64,000 bases of DNA from NCBI RefSeq assembly GCF_014695395.1, contig NZ_JACJOF010000021.1:62001-126000 (forward strand), read 5' to 3'. The DNA is from Nodosilinea sp. FACHB-131 (GTDB taxonomy: Bacteria; Cyanobacteriota; Cyanobacteriia; Phormidesmidales; Phormidesmidaceae). The notes under the pieces were generated by a model. It was not told where the DNA came from and did no database searches. It saw only the letters and a list, made by a program, of their open reading frames with translations. The position numbers were made by a program, and so were the translations under genes. Each line of letters starts with the position of its first letter. The first letter of the stretch is position 1. Positions 52,588 to 60,921 of this stretch are shown one piece after another.

Positions 52588-53397
52588 ATGCAAACCATTC
52601 AACGAAAAAATAGTCTGTCTGACCTAACCAACGGCATACCCTGGGACAACATCGTTCCCTGGGTCGTGCCCGCCGCCCTAATCCTGCTGTGGCAAGTCTT
52701 AGCCCAGATTGGCGTGATCAACAGCCGTATTTTGCCCGCCCCCACCGAGGTGGTGCAGGCGGCCATTCGCCTCACCCTCAGCGGCGAGTTGTTTAAGCAT
52801 GTGACCATTAGCGCCTGGCGAGCCGTGGTCGGGTTTTTGATCGGCGGCAGCATCGGCCTCTTTTTTGGCGTTTTGAACGGTGTCTCTCGCCCCGCCGAGC
52901 TGCTTGCCGATAGCTCCATTCAAATGGTGCGCAACATTCCCCACCTGGCAATGATTCCCCTGGTGATTTTGTGGTTTGGCATCGGCGACGAAGCCCGCAT
53001 TTTTCTGGTCGCCCTGGGGGTGCTGTTTCCCATCTACGTCAACACCTTCTACGGCATTCGCGCCATTGACCCCGGGCTGATTGAGATGGGCCGCGTCTAT
53101 GGCCTCACCCGTCGCCAGCTGTTTTCGCAAATTATTTTGCCCGGTGCCCTGCCCAGCATGCTGGTGGGGCTGCGCTATGCCCTCGGCAACATGTGGCTCA
53201 CCCTGATTGTGGCCGAGACGATTGCCGCCAGCTCCGGCATTGGCTACATGGCCATGAACGCTCGCGAATTTATGCAGACCGACGTGGTGGTAGTAGCCAT
53301 TTTGCTCTACGCCCTGCTGGGCAAGCTGGCCGACTCCTCCGTGCGCTGGCTGGAGAAGATCACCATCGCCTGGCACCCCAGTCAGAACTTGAAGTAG
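52588..53397 (+). CDS. Sulfonate-type ABC transporter permease 3
   Basis: 269 residues with six hydrophobic helices and the loop MGRVYGLTRRQLFSQIILPGALPSMLVGLRYALG. VRNIPHLAMIPLVILWFGIGDEARIF is typical of the SsuC/NrtB group. It completes the third transporter with the binding protein at 51468 and ATPase at 53661. Confidence 0.9.
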   Translation: MQTIQRKNSLSDLTNGIPWDNIVPWVVPAALILLWQVLAQIGVINSRILPAPTEVVQAAIRLTLSGELFKHVTISAWRAVVGFLIGGSIGLFFGVLNGVSRPAELLADSSIQMVRNIPHLAMIPLVILWFGIGDEARIFLVALGVLFPIYVNTFYGIRAIDPGLIEMGRVYGLTRRQLFSQIILPGALPSMLVGLRYALGNMWLTLIVAETIAASSGIGYMAMNAREFMQTDVVVVAILLYALLGKLADSSVRWLEKITIAWHPSQNLK

Positions 53398-53660
53398 AGG
53401 GGTGGGTGAGTGGATGGGTAGGAGGGTAGGAGGGTAGGAGGGTGGATGGGTAGATGGGTGGATGAATTGGCTGATCGCCCCACTTCCTAGCCTTTCTACT
53501 GCCTAGCCCTCTACCTCCCCCGCTCCTACTCCCTACCCTACCCTCCTATTCCCTAGCCTCCCACTCCCTACTCACCTACGCTTCCACCCATCTACCCATC
53601 CACCCATCCACTCCCCACCCTCCTACTCCCTACCCTCCTACTCTCCCCCTCCCCACTCCC
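53398..53660 (+). repeat. Longest purine/pyrimidine STRR spacer
   Basis: About 260 bases: GGTGGGTGAGTGGATGGGT and four GGGTAGGA units, then TAGATGGGTGGATGAA, then a long C/T stretch with CCTACTCCC, CTACCCATCCACC and related units ending ACTCCCATG. The two halves are complementary. No ribosome site precedes the ATG at 53661. Confidence 0.8.
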
Positions 53661-54416
53661 ATGACCTACACCCAAACCCCTTCATCTCAAACCCAAACCG
53701 CCTACGGCAGCCACATTTGGATCAACAATCTGACCAAGGCCTTTGGTGAGCTGACGGTGCTCGATCGCTTTTCCCTGGAAATTTCGCCGGGGGAATTTGT
53801 GGCCATTGTCGGTAAGAGCGGCTGCGGCAAGAGTACGCTGCTGCGGTTGCTGGCTGGGTTAGAAGACCCTTCTCACGGCGAGATCAAGCTCGATGGCCAG
53901 CGGTTGGCGGGGCTCAACGCCAAGGCGCGGGTCATGTTTCAAGACGCGCGCCTGCTGCCCTGGCGCAACGTTTTAGAGAACGTCTCGCTGGGTCTGAGTG
54001 CGCAGGCGCGCCCTCGCAGCCACTGGGCCTTGCAGCAGGTGGGCCTCGACGACCGCGCCAAAGACTGGACTACGGTGCTGTCGGGGGGGCAAAAGCAGCG
54101 GGTGGCTCTGGCGCGAGCCTTGGTGACGCAGCCCCATCTCTTGCTGCTCGACGAACCCCTAGGTGCCCTCGATGCCCTCACCCGCATTGACATGCAGCGG
54201 TTGATTGAAACCCTGTGGCAAGAGCAAAGGTTTACCGCCCTGCTGGTGACCCACGATGTGGAAGAGGCGGTGGTGCTGGCCGATCGCGTCGTGGTGATTC
54301 AAAACGGTCGCATTGAGCTGGATGTGGCGGTCAATTTGCCTCGCCCCCGCGACCTGGCCAACCCAGAGTTGATTCGGCTCAAGCAAGAAATTCTCCACCG
54401 AATTTTGAAGAAGTAA
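53661..54416 (+). CDS. ssuB: Sulfonate-type ABC transporter ATPase 3
   Basis: 251 residues. [61 protein letters not shown] and [14 protein letters not shown] mark an SsuB-type ATPase. It works with the permease at 52588. It is the last gene of the sulfur island. Confidence 0.92.
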   Translation: MTYTQTPSSQTQTAYGSHIWINNLTKAFGELTVLDRFSLEISPGEFVAIVGKSGCGKSTLLRLLAGLEDPSHGEIKLDGQRLAGLNAKARVMFQDARLLPWRNVLENVSLGLSAQARPRSHWALQQVGLDDRAKDWTTVLSGGQKQRVALARALVTQPHLLLLDEPLGALDALTRIDMQRLIETLWQEQRFTALLVTHDVEEAVVLADRVVVIQNGRIELDVAVNLPRPRDLANPELIRLKQEILHRILKK

Positions 54417-54496
54417 GGCTGATTGCACCCCAGCCTGGGGCAAGACTGGGGCATTCCGTTTAACGGCTGTACCGTTTACTAATTGGTGTCTTAACC

Positions 54497-54634
54497 ATGA
54501 ATGACTCTAGGCTGCTTGAAGATTCGCCGCGATCGCACAACGATGCCCGCAACCTCTTGTTTGTCACCTTGCCCGGTTTGCTGGGGTTAGTCGGCCTGCT
54601 GGGGCTAACCCTATTTCAAGCCGCTTCTCTGTAG
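54497..54634 (+). CDS. Small single-pass membrane protein (45 aa)
   Basis: MNDSRLLEDSPRSHNDARN followed by one hydrophobic helix (LLFVTLPGLLGLVGLLGLTLF) and a stop at 54634. It has the shape of many small cyanobacterial membrane proteins. The start is ATG at 54497, with only a weak upstream site. It is a hypothesis; no homologue is named. Confidence 0.45.
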   Translation: MNDSRLLEDSPRSHNDARNLLFVTLPGLLGLVGLLGLTLFQAASL

Positions 54635-54685
54635 GAGGGGCGGCGGGCTGGGTGAGGGGCTAACCAACGCGACTATGGCTGTCGA

Positions 54686-55045
54686 TTACTTAACTTCGAC
54701 GCGGTTGACCAGCGTAAAGTCTGGAGCCGTTTGTCTAGCCACGTCTTCGGCTAGAGTCACCTGGGTTGCGTCGTCGACGGTGCCCTCAATCACGATGGTG
54801 TTGTCTTCGTCTTCGGCATCTAAATCAAACGGCCTCAGGGTTTCATCACTGTCGAGGGCGTCTTCGATTTGGTCAGCGGCATCGCTGATATCCAGCGTTT
54901 GGTTGCCAGGGGCATCGGTCTGAGTAGCGGGTTCTCCAGGGGTGACGGTGTCGGTCTGAGCAGTATTGGGGCGATCGCAACCCGCTAGCCCAATCAGTGC
55001 GATCGCACAGAGACCGATAGTTTTAGCAAACAAATTTGTTTTCAT
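54686..55045 (-). CDS. BON-like lipoprotein
   Basis: 119 residues. Signal peptide with lipobox LAGC (Cys23), an acidic linker, and a BON-like C-terminal half (TIVIEGTVDDATQVTLAEDVARQTAPDFTLVNRVEV). An envelope lipoprotein. AAGGATT precedes the ATG on the minus strand. It is the third BON-like protein of the window. Confidence 0.75.
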   Translation of the reverse strand: MKTNLFAKTIGLCAIALIGLAGCDRPNTAQTDTVTPGEPATQTDAPGNQTLDISDAADQIEDALDSDETLRPFDLDAEDEDNTIVIEGTVDDATQVTLAEDVARQTAPDFTLVNRVEVK

Positions 55046-55306
55046 TGGTTAATCCTTCAAAGGCAGCTTCTTAAGCCAAGGGATGAGCCTCTGAGCAAGG
55101 TAGCAAAAGCACTCCCTTGGCGTGTCATCCCCAATAGTTCAGTATTCTGCCGCCTTTAGCAGAGAGCTACGGACTGAGATTTTTTACTTTTGAAACCTAT
55201 CTTTCAGCAGGTAATCCCGAACCCATCGCCAATCAAATTTCGCAGATACCCCTATAGCGTCCACGGCAAAGCCACGGTTGCATGTTGTGGTGCGTGGGGA
55301 AAGGAT

Positions 55307-55936
55307 TTACCCGCCCGGCTCGAAACCTAGGTCCTGCAACATCCGCTCGACTTTGGCACGGTGGTTGGTTTCCCAATCCGCTAGTGATTGGGCGGCGTCT
55401 TGGTCGGTGCGCTGCTGGGCCATCTGCCAAACCGCCGCCTGCTGAGCCGCTGGAATCACAACAATACCCTCTTCGTCGGCCACGATGATATCTCCAGGGT
55501 TGACCCGCACTCCCCCACAGACGATCGCCTGGTTCAGCGTGCCTAACTGCTGCTTTTTCCCCGGCACTGGCATTACCCCTCGCGCAAATACCGGAAACTG
55601 AGCCTCGCGCACCTCGGCCAGGTCGCGAATCACGCCATCGACCACAAAGCCGGCAATACCTCGATTTTGGGCGATCGCACAGACATTCCCCCCCGCCATG
55701 GCGTAGTCGGCGTCACCCGCCTGCACCACTATCACCGCACCAGGGGCAGCCCGGTAAATGGCGGCGTGCAGCATCAGGTTATCGCCCGGTGGGCAGCTAA
55801 CGGTGTAGGCGGGGCCAGCCAGCCGGGGAATGCGGGGCCACAGTTCTCGAATGCCCCTATCCATACAGTGCTCACGCCCCAAGGCATCGGCGCAGGTAGT
55901 GGGGGAAAGGGCTGCAAAGTTCAATGGGTCGTTCAC
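55307..55936 (-). CDS. RraA/DlpA-family protein
   Basis: 209 residues: TCADALGREHCMDRGIRELWPRIPRLAGPAYTVSCPPGDNLMLHAAI, GNVCAIAQNRGIAGFVVDGVIRDLAEVRE, VNPGDIIVADEEGIVVIP. The VDGVIRD and GDN motifs hold the metal- and pyruvate-binding residues of HMG/CHA aldolases (4-hydroxy-4-methyl-2-oxoglutarate aldolase) and related RraA proteins. Either an aldolase/oxaloacetate decarboxylase or a regulator; the aldolase is likelier given the intact Arg-Asp. Start GTG at 55936. Confidence 0.87.
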   Translation of the reverse strand: MNDPLNFAALSPTTCADALGREHCMDRGIRELWPRIPRLAGPAYTVSCPPGDNLMLHAAIYRAAPGAVIVVQAGDADYAMAGGNVCAIAQNRGIAGFVVDGVIRDLAEVREAQFPVFARGVMPVPGKKQQLGTLNQAIVCGGVRVNPGDIIVADEEGIVVIPAAQQAAVWQMAQQRTDQDAAQSLADWETNHRAKVERMLQDLGFEPGG

Positions 55937-56363
55937 TGGGGAGTTGCCAAAACATTGCTCAAATAGTACCGGTAACCGTTGTGCCTAGCGTTAGTGAGTA
56001 CTGGTTTTAGGACTTAAGGCACCTGCCCCCTAATGCTGATTTGGTGAACCTTAGCTAGCGAGCCGAATAGGTGAATTAGAAAGGTAGTTTTCTTTAGTAA
56101 AACCTTACAAGTTTACTTCGTAGATTTAACCACTTACACGCTTTTTTATCAGCTGGCAACCACAAAAGCAGCGCGGGATCTTTCAGGTTGGTGCCTAGGT
56201 AGACAAAGGTCCAAGATAGGCCCATTGAGAGAGGTAGTGCTTGGTACATCCGTTGAACATGTTGGAAAACCCAGCGCACTGGATCTCATTTTTCTAGTGG
56301 TCACTTGCGCATGGCAGAGTCAACGTGGTTTTAAGACCAAAGTACTCGTAGGAAGCAACTATT
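55937..56363. other. Gene-free region
   Basis: About 430 bases, AT-rich in its first half. A 61-codon minus-strand frame is present, but it has no ribosome site, recognisable domain or convincing composition. The SRPBCC promoter must lie at its right end. Confidence 0.4.
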
Positions 56364-56858
56364 GTGAGCCAAAACATCAAAGTCGAAAAGACAGTAACGA
56401 TCGATAAACCCGCAGCGGAACTCTACAGCTTTTGGCGTCGCCTTGAGAACTTGCCTCGCTTTACAAGGCACCTTCAAGACGTGACCGTTAGCAGCGACAG
56501 CCGATCGCACTGGGTCACCAAAGGACCTTTAGGTGGAACCGTTGAGTGGGACGCAGAAATTATTGACGATCGCCCCAACGAATTGATTGCCTGGAAATCA
56601 GTTCCAGGAGCAGACGTTGACAACGCTGGCTCTGTTCAATTTAAGCCCGCCCCGGGTAACCGCGGCACCGAAGTCAAAGTGGTCACAGCCTATAACCCAC
56701 CGGGTGGGGCCGTTGGAGACCTGCTGGCAAAGCTGTTTGGTGAATCACCCGAACAGCAAATTGGCGACGATCTGGCCCGCTTCAAAATGCTAATGGAAGC
56801 AGGCGAAATTGCGACAAACGAAGGTCAGCCATCAGGACACTCTCACCCAAAGGATTAA
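56364..56858 (+). CDS. SRPBCC-family protein 2
   Basis: 164 residues, only the SRPBCC domain (VEKTVTIDKPAAELYSFWRRLENLPRF, GNRGTEVKVVTAYNPPGG, EQQIGDDLARFKMLMEAGEIATNEGQP). Closely similar to residues 80-225 of the product at 7719 but without its N-terminal membrane segment. GTG start. Only 5 bases separate it from the alcohol dehydrogenase gene, so the two are co-translated; it may bind or present that enzyme's substrate. Confidence 0.88.
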   Translation: MSQNIKVEKTVTIDKPAAELYSFWRRLENLPRFTRHLQDVTVSSDSRSHWVTKGPLGGTVEWDAEIIDDRPNELIAWKSVPGADVDNAGSVQFKPAPGNRGTEVKVVTAYNPPGGAVGDLLAKLFGESPEQQIGDDLARFKMLMEAGEIATNEGQPSGHSHPKD

Positions 56859-56863
56859 TCACA

Positions 56864-58036
56864 ATGAAAGCAGTTTGTTGGCACGGTGCGGAAGATGTGC
56901 GAGTGGAAACAGTGCCCGATCCCACCATTCTCAACCCTCGGGATGCGATTCTCAAAGTAACCTCTACCACCATTTGCGGTTCTGATTTACATATTTACGA
57001 CGGGTTTATCCCCACCATGGAACCCGGCGATATTATGGGGCACGAGTTCATGGGAGAAATTGTCGACGTTGGACCCGAAGTGAAGCGTCTGAAAAAAGGC
57101 GATCGCACAGTGGTCTCTTCGATCATCGGCTGTGGTCACTGCTGGCACTGCAACCAGCAGCAGTGGTCTCTCTGCGATAACTCCAACCCGAACAGTTGGA
57201 TGCTAGAAAAAATCTACGGCCATGGCACCGCAGGCATTTTTGGCTACTCCCACGCCTTTGGCGGTTATGCGGGTTCCTTTGCTGAGTACATCCGCATCCC
57301 CTTTGCAGACTACACCGCCACCGCTGTGCCCAAAGACATTCCCGATGAAAAACTGCTGCCTGTTTCTGACGCCTTTCCGACCGGCTATATGGGAGCAGAC
57401 CTGTGCCAGATTCAACCCGGCGATATTGTTGCGGTCTGGGGCTGTGGCCCGGTGGGTCAGTTTGCCATGCTAAGTGCCTATCTACTGGGCGCCGAGCGCG
57501 TCATTGGCATCGATCGCTTTCCTGAGCGCCTGCAGCTCGCCAGAGACTTTGCCAAGGCTGAGACGCTCAACTACGAAGAGGTCGACGTGCTCGAAGCGCT
57601 TAAAGAAATGACGGGAGGACGGGGTCCCGACGCCTGTATTGATGCGGTTGGCATGGAAGCCCACGGCCAGGGACCGGAGGGATTGTATGACAAAGCTAAA
57701 CAAGCCATTCGCTTAGAAACCGATCGCCCCCATGTGCTGCGGCAAATGATCTTGGCCTGTCGCAAAGGCGGCACCCTATCCATCATGGGGGTGTATGGCG
57801 GCTTTGTAGACAAAATGCCGATGGGCGCAGCGATGAACAAAGGCCTGACCTTTAAAATGGGGCAGATGTTTGGTCCAAAGTACATTCCCAAACTGGTAGA
57901 ACACGTGCTGAACGGCGATGTTGATCCGTCAGTGGTGCTAAGCCATCACCTGCCCCTGAGTGAAGCAAAGCAAGGCTTTGAAATGTTTAAGCACAAGAAA
58001 GATCAGTGCATCAAGGTGATGTTTAAGCCTGACTAG
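56864..58036 (+). CDS. Zinc-dependent alcohol dehydrogenase (MDR family) 2
   Basis: 390 residues, strongly similar along its length to the product at 9005. Catalytic zinc site ICGSDLHIYDG/GHEFMGE, structural site CGHCWHCNQQQWSLC, Rossmann motif [12 protein letters not shown]. Glutathione-independent formaldehyde-dehydrogenase-like; exact substrate unknown. It is tightly coupled to the upstream SRPBCC gene, as in the first copy, which has one gene between. Confidence 0.9.
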   Translation: MKAVCWHGAEDVRVETVPDPTILNPRDAILKVTSTTICGSDLHIYDGFIPTMEPGDIMGHEFMGEIVDVGPEVKRLKKGDRTVVSSIIGCGHCWHCNQQQWSLCDNSNPNSWMLEKIYGHGTAGIFGYSHAFGGYAGSFAEYIRIPFADYTATAVPKDIPDEKLLPVSDAFPTGYMGADLCQIQPGDIVAVWGCGPVGQFAMLSAYLLGAERVIGIDRFPERLQLARDFAKAETLNYEEVDVLEALKEMTGGRGPDACIDAVGMEAHGQGPEGLYDKAKQAIRLETDRPHVLRQMILACRKGGTLSIMGVYGGFVDKMPMGAAMNKGLTFKMGQMFGPKYIPKLVEHVLNGDVDPSVVLSHHLPLSEAKQGFEMFKHKKDQCIKVMFKPD

Positions 58037-58054
58037 GGGGTTGCTTATGGTTTA

Positions 58055-58111
58055 GTGGGATAGCCGTCTCGGCTGTCCTGGACTGGAGGACAGCCGAGAC
58101 GGCTATCCCAC
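58055..58111. repeat. Perfect 25-bp inverted repeat
   Basis: The arm at 58055-58079 (starting GTGGGATAGCCGTC) is matched perfectly by 58087-58111 around a 7-base loop. It lies 18 bases past the dehydrogenase stop codon. No T-tract follows, and the unit looks like a dispersed cyanobacterial repeat that may also terminate transcription. Confidence 0.8.
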
Positions 58112-58220
58112 AAGACATGTAAGGATTTTGGCTGAGCCGTCGGTCAAAACTTACTCGGGATTGGGCCATATTTGAACGGTTTAGCCAGGCGGGGCAGCCA
58201 ATATTGAGAGCATCTAGACT

Positions 58221-59069
58221 ATGAAACTTGTGAGCTTACCGTCAGGACAATCGGTACCTGCATTGGGACAGGGAACCTGGAGAATGGGCGAAAAGCATGC
58301 CCAGCGCCAGGCAGAGGTGGCAGCGCTGCGCCTTGGCCTCGATTTGGGGATGACGCTGATTGACACCGCAGAGATGTATGGCGAGGGCGGTGCGGAAAAG
58401 GTGGTGGGCGAAGCCATTGCCGGACGGCGCGATGAGGTTTTCTTGGTCAGCAAAGTCTATCCGCACAATGCCACTCGCCAGGGGGTGGTAGAGGCCTGCG
58501 ATCGCAGCCTAAAACGGCTTCAGACCGACTCCCTCGACCTCTATTTGCTGCACTGGCGGGGGGCAGTACCGCTGGCAGAGACGCTAGCGGGGCTGCAATC
58601 TCTCAAACAGGCCGGCAAGATCCAGAGCTATGGGGTCAGCAACTTCGATCGCAACGACATGGAAGAGGCGATCGCGTTGCCCGGCGGCGATGAGATCGTC
58701 ACCAACCAAGTGCTGTATAGCTTGATGAACCGTGGCATCGAGTGGGATCTGCTGCCCTGGAGCCGCGATCGCCATATTCCAACCATGGCCTATTCCCCCG
58801 TTGGGCATTCCCCGGCTGAGCAAAAGGGCCTGTTTCAAAATTCTCAGCTCAAGGCGATCGCCGACCGTCATGGGGCTACGCCGACCCAGGTGGCGTTGGC
58901 ATGGCTGCTCCATCAGGAGGGCATGATCGCCATTCCAAAAGCTACCAATCCAGCCCACATTCAAGAAAATCGCGCGGCTCTAGACCTGACGCTGACCACC
59001 TCAGATCTGACGGAGCTCGATCGCATCTTCCCACCGCCCCGTCGAAAAACGTCACTGGCCATGCGATGA
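58221..59069 (+). CDS. Aldo/keto reductase
   Basis: 282 residues, (beta/alpha)8 AKR fold. Catalytic tetrad: DTAEMYGEG (Asp, Tyr), VSKVYPHN (Lys) and LLHWRGA (His). The C-terminal cofactor segment is [19 protein letters not shown]. It reduces aldehydes or ketones with NADPH. It follows the SRPBCC/dehydrogenase pair. Confidence 0.93.
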   Translation: MKLVSLPSGQSVPALGQGTWRMGEKHAQRQAEVAALRLGLDLGMTLIDTAEMYGEGGAEKVVGEAIAGRRDEVFLVSKVYPHNATRQGVVEACDRSLKRLQTDSLDLYLLHWRGAVPLAETLAGLQSLKQAGKIQSYGVSNFDRNDMEEAIALPGGDEIVTNQVLYSLMNRGIEWDLLPWSRDRHIPTMAYSPVGHSPAEQKGLFQNSQLKAIADRHGATPTQVALAWLLHQEGMIAIPKATNPAHIQENRAALDLTLTTSDLTELDRIFPPPRRKTSLAMR

Positions 59070-59344
59070 CCTTGTCCAATCTCGCGATCGGGGATTTTAA
59101 TTACCCCAGCTCAGGGCGAGGTGTTTAGTTTGCTGAGGCGCGATCGGCAAATAGACTGACAGCATATCCTGCAAGACGTCGAGCGTATAAACAAGTTCTC
59201 TCAACCATCTTGCTCTCCCCTTAGTGCTTGAACCGTAGCTGCTGTTGCTCAAAAGTTAGCGACAAGAGCTTTGTCGTTGGTGGGTTTTGCCTTAAGACTT
59301 GCTGCTATTGCTTAAACGTTTGCCTATAACTTCGAAAGGTCTAC

Positions 59345-59500
59345 AGCTAATATTCAAGCGTTTGCTTGTAACGTCAAAGCATTTTCAATAAATGCTTATA
59401 CTCTTCAAAAGAACCTATAAGCGTTTGTTGATATTGCTTAAGCGTTTACTCGTAACGTTAAAGCGTTTTCAATAAGTGCTTATGCCTTACGAAAGAATGC
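59345..59500. repeat. Two diverged about 62-base direct repeats
   Basis: The segment from about 59351 (AAGCGTTTGCTTGTAACGTC...) recurs from about 59437 (AAGCGTTTACTCGTAACGTT...), 86 bases on. Both contain TAACGTYAAAGCRTTTTCAA and AATRARTGCTTAT. Further AAGCGTTT and GCTTAAACG half-units lie on both sides (59310-59580). It sits in a gene-free, AT-rich 1-kb stretch. Confidence 0.6.
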
Positions 59501-59763
59501 TTAAACGAAACTTATGAACGAGAACTCATTTGCTGGTAACGTTTATACCTTTCAAGACAATGCATAAGCGTTGTTAATGCTTGAGCTTCAATTCTCCGCT
59601 ATCACCAATTGATACACTGCCTGCATCGACATCTGGTGGGTAAGAAGATCTAGAAGATCTGCGATCGGGTGCCGTCGCACTGGACTTCTACAGCTCACAA
59701 GGATTGAAACTCTTTCTTACGTACTGCGACCACCGGCCAGACAGTTCGTTGCGCTAGACTGCT

Positions 59764-59973
59764 TCAGCCCGTAAGCAAGGAAGTCAACAACTCTTGACGA
59801 CTAACAGGCCTGAAGCGAAAGGTCTCCAAAGGCTGGTAGCTCTTAGGCTGCTGTTGAAGCCAGTCTCGAAATTCTATTGCCGACACGGCACTAACCGTCA
59901 TTCCCTGACCATAGACAGGACACAAAGCACAGACTGAGTCGCCTATAGTAGCAAAGCCATGTTTTTGTGGGCT
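59764..59973 (-). pseudogene. C-terminal remnant of an FAD-dependent monooxygenase
   Basis: A 69-codon fragment reads GFATIGDSVCALCPVYGQGMTVSA and then a helical tail, ending at 59764. GDSVCALCPVYGQGMT is the C-terminal FAD-binding motif of UbiH/epoxidase-like flavin monooxygenases (usual form GDA-x-NP-x-YGQGM). The upstream frame is closed by a stop at 59974-59976, and no N-terminal part is visible. It is a decayed gene end. Confidence 0.6.
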
Positions 59974-60112
59974 CTACGAGATTTAAATATTTACGGCTGT
60001 AGCAGCTGATACAAGGGCTCTCCCTGGTGCTCCCAGAGCAGTTTGTCATCCCGATGTGTGCGATGGCATCTTGAAAAAATGACACGTATAGTAAACACCC
60101 TCTGGTGCCGGA

Positions 60113-60724
60113 ATGGACCTTCCAAAACTTGCATTGGCATTAGCAATTCCCGTAGCCGCGCTGTCTTCGCCTGCTTGTTCGATCCCTGCGGACTTTGGCA
60201 GCACTTCGGCACGAACGAGTGCCGAAGACTCGCACTTTACGTTGAGCAACGAATCTGCCATTCCAATTGTCGAATTCTATATTGACAATAAAAGCACAAG
60301 GGGAAAAAATATCCTGGATAAGCCTCTCCAGCCTACAGAGTCTCGTCGTGTAACGGTTGTGGCTGGAACGCCTTGCGTATCCAATATCAAGGCCGTATTT
60401 GTAGACGGCACCTCCAAGAAAGATGCGAAAGTCGATGTGTGTGAGTTGGGTGGTTATACGCTTGGTAATGGTGCAGAAGACTCGTACTTTACGTTGGGCA
60501 ACGAATCTGCCATTCCAATTGTCGAATTCTATATTGACAATAAAAGCACAAGGGGAAAAAATATCCTGGATCAGCCCCTCCAGCCTACAGAGTCTCGTCG
60601 TATAACGGTTGTGGCTGGAACGCCCTGCGTATCCAATATCAAGGCCGTATTTGCAGACGGCACCTCCAGGAAACATGCGAAAGTCGATGTGTGTGAGTTG
60701 GGTGGTTACACGTATGACAATTAA
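60113..60724 (+). CDS. Secreted protein with two tandem 84-residue domains
   Basis: 203 residues. An N-terminal hydrophobic signal (LALALAIPVAALSSPACS), then two near-identical copies of one domain (about 38-121 and 122-203): FTLSNESAIPIVEFYIDNKS, a turn, VVAGTPCVSNIKAVFVDGTS and VDVCELGGYT. Each copy has two Cys, likely a disulfide. The fold resembles small secreted proteins often mis-annotated 'argininosuccinate lyase' in rhizobia, usually with a single domain. No sure function. Weak ribosome site. Confidence 0.75.
   Translation: MDLPKLALALAIPVAALSSPACSIPADFGSTSARTSAEDSHFTLSNESAIPIVEFYIDNKSTRGKNILDKPLQPTESRRVTVVAGTPCVSNIKAVFVDGTSKKDAKVDVCELGGYTLGNGAEDSYFTLGNESAIPIVEFYIDNKSTRGKNILDQPLQPTESRRITVVAGTPCVSNIKAVFADGTSRKHAKVDVCELGGYTYDN
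60224..60722 (+). repeat. 252-bp in-frame tandem duplication
   Basis: The unit beginning near 60224 (GAAGACTCGCACTTTACG) recurs at about 60476 (GAAGACTCGTACTTTACG), 252 bases on, with only scattered substitutions. 252 is a multiple of three, so the frame is kept. The high identity suggests a recent duplication. Confidence 0.85.
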
Positions 60725-60921
60725 CCCGGCACTGTAGGAGAAATCAGTGGATCAGCTCCCTCAGCCAGTTCTTTCAGATCATTCCTGAACTCCCACGAGC
60801 AGCTCGTGATGAGAGAGACCCGCTAGGCGGATAAAACGGCGGCTACTCCTCAGAAATTGGCGTCGTTGTCAGCAGCTATGATCCTGTGACGGAAAGAGTA
60901 GAAAACGAGGAGAGTGAGTTC

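Noticed and set aside
60140..60676. 178-codon minus-strand frame opposite the tandem-duplicated protein
   Set aside because: It mirrors the duplicated coding strand (its own repeat comes from that), has no ribosome site, and the plus-strand product has a signal peptide and family resemblance.
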